Shown here: piece after piece, positions 41,378-49,120 of the stretch
How the letters are laid out: each line of letters starts with the position of its first letter
Numbering within the stretch: the stretch's first letter is position 1
NCBI RefSeq assembly: GCF_024199905.1
Contig: NZ_JANAFB010000012.1
Span: 23,850 to 87,849 of the forward strand
Origin: Rothia santali
GTDB taxonomy: Bacteria; Actinomycetota; Actinomycetes; Actinomycetales; Micrococcaceae
Length of the DNA: 64,000 bases
Direction: 5' to 3'
The notes under the pieces: generated by a model
What the model was told of the DNA's origin: nothing
What the model saw: only the letters and a program-made list of their open reading frames with translations
The model's database searches: none
Position numbers and translations under genes: made by a program

Positions 41378-42229
41378 ATGAGCGCCGACAAGAACATGAA
41401 CGAGCTCGGGACGTTCCTGCGCACCCGTCGCGGGGAGCTCACGCCGCGGCAGGCAGGGCTTCCGGAGGGCGCCGGGCCGCGCCGCGTCGCCGGGCTGCGG
41501 AGGGAGGAGGTCGCTCAGCTGACCTCGATCAGCACCGACTACTACACCCGCCTCGAGCAGGGGCGGATCCGCGCCTCCGCGGCGGTGCTGACCACCCTGG
41601 CCGAGGTCCTCCAGCTCGACGAGGACCAGCGCACCTACCTCTTCAGCCTGGCGGGGAAGACCTCGACGCGGGCGCCGCGCCGGTCCCGGCAGACCGTCCA
41701 GCCCCAGCTGCGCCGGCTCCTGGACGACCTGGGCACGACGCCGGCGATCGTCATGGGCCGGCGCATGGACATCCTGGGATGGAACGACCTGGCCGCGGCG
41801 ATGATGCTGGACTTCGGCCGCATCCCCGCCGAGCGGCGCAACTACCTGCGCCTGCTCTTCACCCACCCCGCGATGCGCACGCTCTACGCCGACTGGGACA
41901 CGGTGGCCCGGACCGCGGTTGCCCAGCTGCGGATGGAGGCGGCGAAGTACCCGGACGACCCGCGCCTGGCCGGCCTGGTCGGCGAGCTCTCCGTCCAGGA
42001 TGCGCAGTTCAGCGGCTGGTGGGCGGGCCGCGCCGTGGCCACGCTCTCGACCGGCCGCAAGACCCTGAACCACCCGGCCGTCGGCGAGCTGGTCCTGGAC
42101 TGGGACACCCTGGTCGAGGCGCACGACGCCGAGCAGCAGCTGGTCGTGTGGACGGCGGAGCCCGGGAGCCCCACGCACGAAGCGCTGCGGGTCCTGGCGT
42201 CCGGGGTGGCGGGGCGCTCGAGGGCATGA
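41378..42229 (+). CDS. XRE family regulator with MmyB-like C-terminal domain
   Basis: 283 residues. Helix-turn-helix in LGTFLRTRRGELTPRQAGL and GLRREEVAQLTSISTDYYTRLEQGR (about 10-65), then the MmyB-like ligand-binding domain: GRRMDILGWNDLAAAM (about 127), RNYLRLLFTHPAMRTLY (about 152) and the closing GELVLDWDTLVEAHD... LVVWTAEPGS. The ATG at 41378 directly touches GGGAGG; ATG 41396 is an alternative start. This regulator type usually sits divergent to, and controls, oxidoreductase genes, exactly as here with the RibD-like/cupin/AKR/CMD run. The ligand is possibly a fatty acid or aromatic. Confidence 0.88.
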   Translation: MSADKNMNELGTFLRTRRGELTPRQAGLPEGAGPRRVAGLRREEVAQLTSISTDYYTRLEQGRIRASAAVLTTLAEVLQLDEDQRTYLFSLAGKTSTRAPRRSRQTVQPQLRRLLDDLGTTPAIVMGRRMDILGWNDLAAAMMLDFGRIPAERRNYLRLLFTHPAMRTLYADWDTVARTAVAQLRMEAAKYPDDPRLAGLVGELSVQDAQFSGWWAGRAVATLSTGRKTLNHPAVGELVLDWDTLVEAHDAEQQLVVWTAEPGSPTHEALRVLASGVAGRSRA

Positions 42230-42265
42230 AAAACCCTGCTCCGCCATCCGGCGGAACAGGGTTTT
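42229..42265 (+). terminator. Terminator of the XRE regulator gene
   Basis: AAAACCCTG-C-TCCGCC paired with GGCGGA-A-CAGGGTTTT (one mismatch) around ATCC, followed by TCC; overlaps the last base of the stop codon. A classic intrinsic terminator with a T run. Confidence 0.88.
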
Positions 42266-42526
42266 CCTGGGGGGGGGTGTTCTCCTCCCGTGCGGACACG
42301 TTGCCGGAGCTGCACCACCGGATGCCATCCCCCGATGCGCCGGATGAGCGGGTACCCCCCGTCCAGCACACCAAGTAGCCGCCTGGATTCCGTGGCGGGA
42401 GCCGGCAACTCGCTCACGAGATCGTCTGCGACGACCGGCCCGATGCTTAGGTGCACGCTTTCTTCTTGCTATACCGCTCGGCGTCTCTCGCCGTGAAAGG
42501 TGGGGATGCCACCCTGAGGCTATTGG

Positions 42527-42591
42527 TACTTGGTATTGATCAGTAGTGCTACTCGGCGTTACTATGTACTGGTAGTAAGCATCACCAAGTA
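42527..42591. promoter_or_regulatory. Nested dyads upstream of padR
   Basis: Three concentric or adjacent inverted repeats: TACTTGGT (42527-42534) with ACCAAGTA (42584-42591), AGTAG-TG-CTACT (42542-42553) and TTACTA-N8-TAGTAA (42559-42578). The region is AT-rich and sits just before the padR ribosome binding site. The 42,266-42,526 stretch before it holds nothing that I can identify. Confidence 0.65.
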
Positions 42592-42606
42592 GTGAGAGGG
42601 CGAGCC

Positions 42607-42942
42607 ATGGGCAAGCAGAAGACCGAGATGCTCAAGGGCGTGCTGGAGGGCATCGTCCTGGCGATCCTGGCCGCCCGGCCCGCCTACGGTTACGACATCA
42701 CCACGAGGCTGCGCGAGCAGGGATTCGAGGACATCGCCGAGGGCACCGTCTACGCGCTGCTGGTGCGTATCGAGCGGCGCGGTCTGGTCGACGTTGAAAG
42801 GACTCCTTCAGAGAAGGGTCCGCCCCGCAAGGTCTACTCCCTCAACACACAGGGTCGCGATTACCTCGACGAGTTCTGGAGGACGTGGAGCTTCCTCTCG
42901 GAGCGTCTGCAACTGCTCCACGAAGGAGACGAGCACTCATGA
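42607..42942 (+). CDS. PadR family transcriptional regulator
   Basis: 111 residues from ATG 42607 with GAGAGGG upstream. The PadR winged helix is complete: MLKGVLEGIVLAILAARPAYGYDI (quoted in part: LEGIVLAILAARPAYGYDI, residues 11-29), ITTRLREQGFEDIAEGTVY (about 28-46), LVRIERRGLVDVER and RKVYSLNTQGRDYLDEF (about 75-91). The final helix is short, as in the small PadR group. It overlaps the DUF1048 gene by ATGA. PadR-DUF1048-ABC exporter operons are common, with the PadR protein repressing the exporter; here the exporter is broken. The nested dyads upstream are the likely autoregulatory operator. Confidence 0.9.
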   Translation: MGKQKTEMLKGVLEGIVLAILAARPAYGYDITTRLREQGFEDIAEGTVYALLVRIERRGLVDVERTPSEKGPPRKVYSLNTQGRDYLDEFWRTWSFLSERLQLLHEGDEHS

Positions 42943-43307
42943 GCCTCATCGAGAAGGCCATTGGCGATTTCGGCAACAAACGCCGTTGGAGGCAGTACAA
43001 GACACGCATCAAAGCGCTGCCGCTCCCCTACCGCACAGCGGCGCAGGCCCTGGAGCGCTACCTCCTCTACTTCGGCGCCACGGAGGGTGACATCTGGCTG
43101 ACCGCCTACGAGGACTTGGCGGAACTCTTCGAACGGGCGTCCGCGGAGGGGATGCCCATTCGTGAGGTCGTCGGAAGCGACCCGGTGGACTTCGCGGAAG
43201 CCTTTGCCGCCAACTACGGCGGTGCGGGTTGGATCAACAAGGAGAAGCGACGCCTAGCCGAGACCCTCGACCACGCCGAGGATCTCCAAAGCGGCGCTGG
43301 GTCATGA
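42939..43307 (+). CDS. DUF1048 domain protein
   Basis: 122 residues. Matches DUF1048: IEKAIGDFGNKRRWRQYKTR (about 4-23), LPYRTAAQALERYLLYFGA (about 29-47), ELFERASAEGMPIREVVGSD (about 63-82) and DPVDFAEAFAANYG. All-helical and soluble, with no catalytic motif. It is translated through ATGA overlap from padR and overlaps the following ABC remnant the same way. Such proteins are probably accessory to PadR-controlled ABC exporters. Codon use is less GC-biased than in the flanking core genes. Confidence 0.88.
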   Translation: MSLIEKAIGDFGNKRRWRQYKTRIKALPLPYRTAAQALERYLLYFGATEGDIWLTAYEDLAELFERASAEGMPIREVVGSDPVDFAEAFAANYGGAGWINKEKRRLAETLDHAEDLQSGAGS

Positions 43308-43470
43308 CACACGCCCGCGATCGCGGCTCCGCGATTCTGGTGCGGGGACTGGAGAAAAAAGTCCTACCGGAGCCTCCGGGTCTCGCAGAGGGTCGATGTC
43401 GAGGTGGCGGCGGGCAGCATCTTCGCCTTGCTCGGCTCGAACGGCGCAGGGAAGACCACGCTCCCTCCGC
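43304..43470 (+). pseudogene. ABC transporter ATP-binding protein remnant
   Basis: Begins with ATG 43304 inside the DUF1048 stop. The first 19 codons (MTHARDRGSAILVRGLEK) are intact; at a run of six A the frame must shift by one to continue SYRSLRV... VDVEVAAGSIFALLGSNGAGKTTL (Walker A at about 43,430-43,462). After Walker A all similarity stops. So the gene carries both a frameshift and a truncation, and the Walker B and signature regions and any permease are gone. Confidence 0.75.
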
Positions 43471-43564
43471 GGGGAGACCCGTCGGGTCTCGCGACGCAGC
43501 CGGGAACGCGGGTCTGATTCGCCCATCGGCCTGTAGCTCTCGCCAGTGCCTCTAGGCTGAGCCG

Positions 43565-43800
43565 ATGAGGATCGCGATAGCAGGCTGAACCGGTCAGGCG
43601 GGGGCCCAGGAAGTTCTCGCGGCACGCGAGCGCGGGCACGGGCACGGGCACGGGCACGGGCACGGGCACGGGGTGATCGTGCTGGCGCGCTCGGCAGGGG
43701 TCGATCTCGTCTCCGGTGCAGGTGCCGACGGCGTGCTGGAGGGTGTGGACGCCGTCGTCGACACCTCCGGCGAGGGTCGGGGGACGATCAGATGTCCTTC
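43565..43800 (+). pseudogene. NAD(P)-binding oxidoreductase (SDR/NmrA-like) remnant
   Basis: ATG 43565 gives MRIAIAG, then a TGA at 43586-43588 in place of the next Gly-type codon, then TGQAGAQEVLAARERGHG, a run of Gly-His from a hexanucleotide repeat, VIVLARSAGVDLVSGAGADG and VLEGVDAVVDTSGEG. This is the dinucleotide-binding first third of an atypical SDR; the remainder is missing or unrecognisable. No gene is visible in 43,801-44,107. Confidence 0.65.
43634..43669. repeat. (GGGCAC)6 microsatellite
   Basis: Six perfect tandem GGGCAC units, encoding Gly-His repeats in the frame of the broken oxidoreductase at the place where an R-G-H-D/E turn normally occurs. Confidence 0.85.
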
Positions 43801-44107
43801 CACGAGGCCGCTGTACACACGCTCGCTTGCGCGAGGCCGCCGCTTCCCATCCCGCGGATGCGCACCCAGCCGGGCGCCGCGCGGCAGGACGGCGCCCGCC
43901 TCCTCGGCTTCTCCAAGGTCGGGCCGGTGGGCCGGGTGGAGGACTTCGGCGGCCCGCGGACGGTGAACAGCCGGAGGCCATCCTCCAGAAACCGCCGTAT
44001 CGCCGCCTCGTCGTATCGATGGAGCGCGAACGCCCGAGTGAACGGTCCCGCCCCTCGCCGCCGGATGCCTCCGCTGGGCGCCAGAGGCCGTTGATACGCT
44101 GAGGCCC

Positions 44108-44947
44108 ATGCTTGAACGACGGACCAGGGTGCTCTACGTCACCGACCTGACCTACAGCGCTCGCGGGCGGCGCTACTGTGACGAGGACATCTTCCTCTCG
44201 TCCCGGCTGCGGGACGGCTTCGACGTCGCCCTGTGCCACCCACGGGACGCTGTGGCGCTGATGGATGATTTCGACGTCATACTGGTCCGAAACAGCGGCC
44301 CGGTCATCCATTATTCCGAGGACTACGCCGCGTTCGTGCGGCATGCCAGAGCGACCGGGGCCAAGGTATTCACCGAGCTGGGCGGCAAGGCCGACATGGC
44401 GGGAAAGCAGTACCTCCTGGATCTCTTCGACCAGGGGTATCCGGTCACTCCGACGGTGGACTCGCTGAGCGATCTGGATCGGCTGCCCCTGGTCGAGGAG
44501 TACGTGGTGAAGCCCAAGCTGGGCGCGGACTCCGTGGGCTTGCGCTTCCTCGAGCGCGATGAGCTCACCCCGTTCGAAGCGGGCGAGCTGCTTCTCCAGC
44601 CGCGCATCGACTTCCTCTACGAGGTCTCGTTCTACTTCATCGATCACGACTTCCACTACGCCTTGAACGCACCGGATCCGGCCCGCCGCTGGGAGCTTCA
44701 GCCGTATCAGGCCAGCGCGGAGGACCTCGCCTTCGCGCAAGCGTTCATCGAGTGGAACAGCATCGATCACGGCATCCAGAGGGTGGACGCCTGCCGCACC
44801 CGCGAAGGCGACCTGCTGTTGGTGGAGCTCGAAGATCTCAACCCGTACCTGTCGTTGGACCGGCTCGACCCCGATCTGGCCGAGGCCTTCGCGCAAGGCC
44901 TCGCGACGTCGGTGCAGGCGCTGGCGGATGAGCCATCAGGAAGGTGA
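44108..44947 (+). CDS. ATP-grasp domain protein
   Basis: 279 residues. Layout of an ATP-grasp ligase: an N-terminal pre-ATP domain (RVLYVTDLTYSARGRRYCDE, FDVILVRNSGPVI), a nucleotide-binding segment EEYVVKPKLGADSVGLRFL (about 138-156; Lys for phosphates), ELLLQPRIDFLYEVSFYFID (about 167-186) and the metal-binding end LLLVELEDLNPYLSLD (about 238-253; Glu and Asn). It is shorter than RimK or glutathione synthetase. By family it would join a carboxylate to an amine or thiol with ATP; the substrates are unknown. It stands alone between broken genes and has a base composition lower in GC than the core genes, consistent with transfer. No clear ribosome binding site. Confidence 0.7.
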   Translation: MLERRTRVLYVTDLTYSARGRRYCDEDIFLSSRLRDGFDVALCHPRDAVALMDDFDVILVRNSGPVIHYSEDYAAFVRHARATGAKVFTELGGKADMAGKQYLLDLFDQGYPVTPTVDSLSDLDRLPLVEEYVVKPKLGADSVGLRFLERDELTPFEAGELLLQPRIDFLYEVSFYFIDHDFHYALNAPDPARRWELQPYQASAEDLAFAQAFIEWNSIDHGIQRVDACRTREGDLLLVELEDLNPYLSLDRLDPDLAEAFAQGLATSVQALADEPSGR

Positions 44948-45056
44948 CGCTGCCGAGGCCGGCGGCGCCGGAGATCCGCTGGGACGCTTCAGGGGCCTCC
45001 GCATGATCGTCGGCCTGAGGACGCCGCCGCGCAGTCTCGAGGCCGGGGATCAGGCC

Positions 45057-45215
45057 GTGAGGACGAACACTCCGAATCCGCAGGTGGTCACGGCCAGCGG
45101 GTTGGTCCACGCATAGCCCGAGGAGATCTTCGAGGCGATCGCGGACCCCTCCAGGCACCTCGAGTGTGGCGGCAACGAGAACCTCGGCCACGCCGTCGAC
45201 GACCAGCGCGTTATG
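45057..45215 (+). pseudogene. SRPBCC (START-like) protein remnant
   Basis: Reading frame VVTASGLVHA, then TAG at 45114-45116, then PEEIFEAIADPSRHLECGGN, which is the standard opening of a bacterial SRPBCC/polyketide-cyclase-like protein (V-x-A-P-P-E-x-I-F-x-x-I-A-D-P-x-R-H). The rest of the domain is missing. Confidence 0.65.
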
Positions 45216-45227
45216 AACGCAGGAAAA

Positions 45228-45249
45228 AGCCCGCCGTTGCCGGCGGGCT
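45228..45249. terminator. Terminator near the tRNA-Ala gene
   Basis: AGCCCGCCG-TTGC-CGGCGGGCT, perfect 9-bp stem. On the minus strand it is followed by TTTTCC, so it probably ends the tRNA transcript. Confidence 0.75.
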
Positions 45250-45311
45250 CTCCCTGGACGAGGTGTCCGATGATGTTCTCGCTCTTGTCGACAATTCGAC
45301 GAAGAACTCTT

Positions 45312-45387
45312 TGGTGGAGCTGAGGGGACTCGAACCCCTGACCCCCTGCATGCCATGCAGGTGCGCTACCAGCTGCGCCACAGCCCC
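45312..45387 (-). tRNA. tRNA-Ala (anticodon GGC)
   Basis: 76 bases including an encoded CCA. The acceptor stem GGGGCTG/CAGCTCC contains the G3-U70 pair that identifies alanine tRNA; the D arm GCGCAGCTGGTAGCGC, anticodon stem CCTGC/GCAGG with loop ATGGCAT (anticodon GGC), and T arm CAGGGGTTCGAGTCCCCTC cut as expected. Upstream, TAGAGT is a possible -10 box. It reads GCC codons. It marks the right edge of the decayed accessory tract. Confidence 0.96.
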
Positions 45388-45558
45388 AACTCGTAAGACT
45401 CTAGCAGAGGTCTCGCCCGATGCCCAATTCGACGCCGGGCTCCTTGTCTCGGCGTCGCGTCGGGCGGACAGTGTTGTCTAGGGGTCACGCGCGGCGTCCG
45501 GACGCGTCCGGCGTCGTGCGCGGTGCATCCCGCCCTCCACAACCGATCGGAGCCTCCC

Positions 45559-46002
45559 GTGACCACTCCCCTGCAGCTCGACGTCGACCACTCCCACCTC
45601 TTCCCGGGCGCCCGCCTCCGCTGCGCCCCGGGCGGGCCGGACGCCCCCGGCCGGGCCGTCGCGGTCGAGGTGGGCTTCCGGGACGGATCCGGGGCCGAGG
45701 CCTCCCTCGAGGTCCTGCAGGCCGCCACGGGTCGCTACCTCCTCGAGGTGGGTCCCTACGAGTCCGCTGCCGGCACGGCGATGCCCGCCAAGGGGTGGAT
45801 CACCGTTCTGGCCCGCGACGAGGACGGCCTCGCCGCAGACCGGGGCGACGTCGCCGGCGGTGGTGACGACCTCACCGGCGGCGGTGACGACCTCGCCGGC
45901 GGCGGGGGCGACGTCGAGGAGGTCGGTGACGAGGGCGCCCACGGTAAGGACGCCGTCGAGCGCGGCGGGTGGTCGCTGCTGGTGAAGGCGAAGGCCGACT
46001 GA
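45559..46002 (+). CDS. Hypothetical protein with Gly-Gly-Asp-Asp repeats
   Basis: 147 residues from GTG 45559 (weak GGAG upstream; an open extension to 45523 is possible). The first 85 residues look like a small beta domain (LQLDVDHSHLFPG, AVAVEVGFRDGSG, YLLEVGPYES). Residues 97-120 consist of near-identical GGGDD(L)-type repeats encoded by GGCGGTGGTGACGACCTC units, followed by a short end strand WSLLVKAKAD. No family is recognised and no membrane segment is seen. It is a single gene after the tRNA. Confidence 0.6.
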   Translation: MTTPLQLDVDHSHLFPGARLRCAPGGPDAPGRAVAVEVGFRDGSGAEASLEVLQAATGRYLLEVGPYESAAGTAMPAKGWITVLARDEDGLAADRGDVAGGGDDLTGGGDDLAGGGGDVEEVGDEGAHGKDAVERGGWSLLVKAKAD

Positions 46003-46243
46003 GCGCCGTGCCAACACGGATCGCCCAGGCGGACGCCCCAAAGACCCCCGCGCACCGCCCACGACGGCGTCGTCCCCGGTCGGCGTCATGTACGGACTCA
46101 CGCGCCCGCCACGGCCCGTCGGCGAGGTCACCCGGAGGAGCCCATACTCTACAATGACTGGCAGACCGGGGGCCGGATGCGCACGGCCTGTACCGTCCGC
46201 GCGATGCCCCGTCAGAGACGTTATTTCAGTGGAACAGGTGTAC

Positions 46244-46900
46244 ATGACGCGCAGACATCGCCAACCGGCTCAGGAGCGAGGCCAGAAGACCCAGGACGCC
46301 ATCCTGGCGGGAGCCGCCGCGGCGTTCCAGGAGTCGGGCTTCGCCGGTGCCTCGCTGTCGAAGATCTCCGCCCTCTCGGGCATCTCGCAGGGTTCGATGT
46401 ACTTCCACTTCAAGTCCAAGGAGCAGATCGCGCTGGCGGTCATGCACGAGCAGCACGTGCGCACCTACGAGAAGATCGAGAGCGCCCGCGGCGAGACCTC
46501 GGACCCGTTCGAGCAGATGATCCGCACCTCCCGGGCCCTGTGCGACCTGCTCATCAACGACGCGATCGTGCGCGCCGGCATGGAGCTCACCCTGGAGAAC
46601 GGCGCCCTGCGCGAGGAGTCGTACGCCTTCTACGACCGCTGGTTCGCCCGCCTCGAGGTGATCCTCGAGCGCGCCCGGCAGGAGGGCACGGTCGACTCCC
46701 CCCTGAGCGACACCCAGCTGAGCCGTACCATGGTCGGCTACTTCACCGGCAGCGACCTGGTCTGCCGCAACTCCCAGGAGGAGCCGGAGTTCCTCGCGGC
46801 CATCGAGGTCATGTGGGTGGTCCTCATCAGCGCGATCGTCGCGCAGGACCAGCGGGAGACGTACCTCGGCATCTGCCGGGAGCTGTTCCGCGCCTCCTGA
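46244..46900 (+). CDS. TetR family regulator, ScbR/ArpA (gamma-butyrolactone receptor)-like
   Basis: 218 residues from ATG 46244; the open frame upstream to 46088 includes the promoter (TACAAT at 46150-46155). Helix-turn-helix [19 protein letters not shown] (about 38-56) with the [17 protein letters not shown] extension that is typical of the ScbR/ArpA branch, then [20 protein letters not shown] (about 89-108) and [20 protein letters not shown] near the end, matching the receptor's ligand domain in layout. Those proteins bind butenolide-type signals in Streptomyces; whether this one senses such a signal is inference. It is followed at once by a 25-bp tandem repeat and then recQ. Confidence 0.82.
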   Translation: MTRRHRQPAQERGQKTQDAILAGAAAAFQESGFAGASLSKISALSGISQGSMYFHFKSKEQIALAVMHEQHVRTYEKIESARGETSDPFEQMIRTSRALCDLLINDAIVRAGMELTLENGALREESYAFYDRWFARLEVILERARQEGTVDSPLSDTQLSRTMVGYFTGSDLVCRNSQEEPEFLAAIEVMWVVLISAIVAQDQRETYLGICRELFRAS

Positions 46901-47025
46901 GCGGCCGACACCGTCCACGCGCCGGGCGGCCGACACCGTCCGTGCGCCGGGCGGCCGACGCCGTCCACGGCCCGAGTGGCCGACGTCCCCGCACCCCCCG
47001 GATCGCCGACGTCGTCCGCGCGCCC
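46901..47025. repeat. Five tandem 25-bp units
   Basis: Starts at the base after the TetR stop codon. Unit starts GCGGCCGACACCGTCC at 46901 and 46926, GCGGCCGACGCCGTCC at 46951, GTGGCCGACGTCCCCG at 46976 and GATCGCCGACGTCGTC at 47001; identity falls off from left to right. Confidence 0.8.
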
Positions 47026-47085
47026 GCGCCCGGGTTGTCCACAAGCGGGCCGCGAAGGGTCCCGAGACCGGATAGCCTGGTACGC

Positions 47086-48936
47086 ATGACCACCGCCTCG
47101 ATCGACACCGCCCGCTCCGTGCTCTCCGACGTCTTCGGCTACGACTCCTTCCGGGGCGAGCAGGAGGCTGTCGTCGAGCACGTGATCGCCGGCGGGGACG
47201 CCGTCGTGCTCATGCCCACCGGCGGGGGCAAGTCCCTGTGCTACCAGATCCCCAGCATCGTGCGGGAGGGCACCGGCGTCGTCGTCTCGCCGCTCATCGC
47301 CCTCATGGCGGACCAGGTCGCCGCGCTGGAGAACCTCGGCGTGCGGGCGGCCTACCTGAACTCGACGCTGGACCTGGAGCGGGTCCGCGAGGTCGAGCGG
47401 CAGTACCTCGCCGGGGAGCTGGACGTCCTCTACATGGCGCCGGAGCGCCTCGTCCTCCCGCGCACCCAGGACTTCCTCGCGCGCGGGCGGATCGCCCTGT
47501 TCGCGATCGACGAGGCGCACTGCGTCTCCCAGTGGGGCCACGACTTCCGCTCGGACTACCTGGGTCTGCACGTCCTGGCCGAGCGCTTCCCGGACACGCC
47601 GCGGGTCGCGCTGACGGCCACCGCCACCCGCGCCACCCACGCCGAGCTCACCGAACGGCTCTCGCTGCAGGACGCCCGGCACTTCGTGGCGAGCTTCGAC
47701 CGGTCCAACATCGAGTACCGGATCGTGCCCAAGGACGGCCCGCGCGCGCAGCTGCTGGAGTTCATCACCACCGAGCACCCCGGGGACACCGGCATCGTCT
47801 ACTGCCTCTCCCGCCGCAGCGTGGACCAGCTGGCCGAGGCGCTCCGGGCCAAGGGGATCGACGCCGTGCCGTACCACGCGGGCCTGCCGCAGGAGGTCCG
47901 CGCGGCCAACCAGGGGCGGTTCCTGCGGGAGGACGGCGTCGTGGTCGTGGCGACGATCGCCTTCGGCATGGGGATCGACAAGCCGGACGTGCGCTTCGTG
48001 GCCCACGTGGACCTGCCCCGCAGCGTCGAGGGCTACTACCAGGAGACCGGGCGCGCGGGGCGGGACGGGCTGCCCTCGACCGCGTGGATGGCCTACGGGC
48101 TGGGCGACGTCGTGTCCCAGCGGCGCCTCATCGAGTCTGGGGAGGGCGACGAGGCGTTCAAGCGCCGCTCGATGTCCCACCTGGACGCGATGCTCGCCCT
48201 GTGCGAGACGGTGGACTGCCGCCGGGTGCAGCTGCTGCGGTACTTCGACGAGGAGTCGGGGCCTTGCGGCAACTGCGACACGTGCAAGACCCCGCCGCAG
48301 ACCTGGGACGCCACCGTGGACGTGCAGAAGCTGCTCTCCGCCATCATCCGGTTAGACCGCGAGCGGGACCAGCGGTTCGGCTCGGGACAGATCGTGGACG
48401 TGCTGCGCGGCAAGGCCAACGACCGGTCCACGAGCTCCCGGCACGAGGAGCTCAGCGTGTGGGGCGTCGGCGCCGAGCGCACCGAGGCGCAGTGGCGCGC
48501 GGTGATCCGTCAGGTGCTCGCGCGCGGGCTGCTGCAGTCGCACGGTGACTACGGCGTGCTCGTCCTGGGCGAGGGGGCCGGTCCTGTGCTGCGCGGGGAG
48601 GAGACCGTGTTCCTGCGCGAGGACCCGGTCTCGAAGCGGGGATCCCGCTCGCGGCGCGCCGGAGGCTCGGGGCGCGCGGCCGCGGCCCCGCCGGTGGACC
48701 TGGACCCCGCCGACGCCGCGCTCTTCGAGGAGCTGCGGACCTGGCGCGCGGAGCAGGCCAAGGAGCAGGGCGTGCCGGCCTACGTGGTCTTCAACGACGC
48801 GACCCTCTACGGCATCGTCGAGGCTAAGCCCACCACGCTCGGGGAGCTCGGCGACATCAGCGGCGTGGGGCTCAAGAAGCTGGAGCGCTACGGCGAGGCC
48901 GTGCTGGGGATCGCCGCGGCGGGACCACGGGAATGA
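47086..48936 (+). CDS. recQ: ATP-dependent DNA helicase RecQ
   Basis: 616 residues from ATG 47086. Helicase motifs in order: [13 protein letters not shown] (motif 0), [15 protein letters not shown] (Walker A, about 43-57), [16 protein letters not shown] (DEAH and aromatic loop, about 143-158), [11 protein letters not shown] (motif III), [16 protein letters not shown] (IV), [17 protein letters not shown] (V) and [13 protein letters not shown] (VI), then the zinc-binding Cys residues ending CGNCDTCK (about 393-400), winged helix, and a C-terminal HRDC domain ([30 protein letters not shown]). 3'-5' helicase of recombination repair. No partner genes are adjacent. Confidence 0.95.
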   Translation: MTTASIDTARSVLSDVFGYDSFRGEQEAVVEHVIAGGDAVVLMPTGGGKSLCYQIPSIVREGTGVVVSPLIALMADQVAALENLGVRAAYLNSTLDLERVREVERQYLAGELDVLYMAPERLVLPRTQDFLARGRIALFAIDEAHCVSQWGHDFRSDYLGLHVLAERFPDTPRVALTATATRATHAELTERLSLQDARHFVASFDRSNIEYRIVPKDGPRAQLLEFITTEHPGDTGIVYCLSRRSVDQLAEALRAKGIDAVPYHAGLPQEVRAANQGRFLREDGVVVVATIAFGMGIDKPDVRFVAHVDLPRSVEGYYQETGRAGRDGLPSTAWMAYGLGDVVSQRRLIESGEGDEAFKRRSMSHLDAMLALCETVDCRRVQLLRYFDEESGPCGNCDTCKTPPQTWDATVDVQKLLSAIIRLDRERDQRFGSGQIVDVLRGKANDRSTSSRHEELSVWGVGAERTEAQWRAVIRQVLARGLLQSHGDYGVLVLGEGAGPVLRGEETVFLREDPVSKRGSRSRRAGGSGRAAAAPPVDLDPADAALFEELRTWRAEQAKEQGVPAYVVFNDATLYGIVEAKPTTLGELGDISGVGLKKLERYGEAVLGIAAAGPRE

Positions 48937-49120
48937 CCGGGCGGGGACGCGGAGCCGTGACTGAGGCTGGGCCCGGGGCCGAGTCCGGGTCCGGGCCCGG
49001 GGCGAAACCGGGGTCCAAGGCTGGGGTCGGTCCGCGATCGCCGGGCGAGGGTGCCATCGGCTCGCGGGGTCGAGGGGGCGGGCCCGGCCCGGATCCTCGG
49101 CGGATCCCGGCGCGAGCTGC

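Noticed and set aside
43474..43490. GAGACCC-GTC-GGGTCTC hairpin after the ABC remnant
   Set aside because: A short stem in a decayed region, with no operon left to terminate; may be chance.
43594..44109. Minus-strand frame between the oxidoreductase remnant and the ATP-grasp gene
   Set aside because: One stretch (RYDEAAIRRFLEDGL) looks protein-like, but the rest is low-complexity and no start signal or family match is visible.
45312..45387. Attachment site with integrase beside tRNA-Ala
   Set aside because: No integrase gene and no repeated tRNA 3' end are visible in the flanking 2 kb.
46901..47025. CRISPR array
   Set aside because: The 25-bp units are directly adjacent without spacers.
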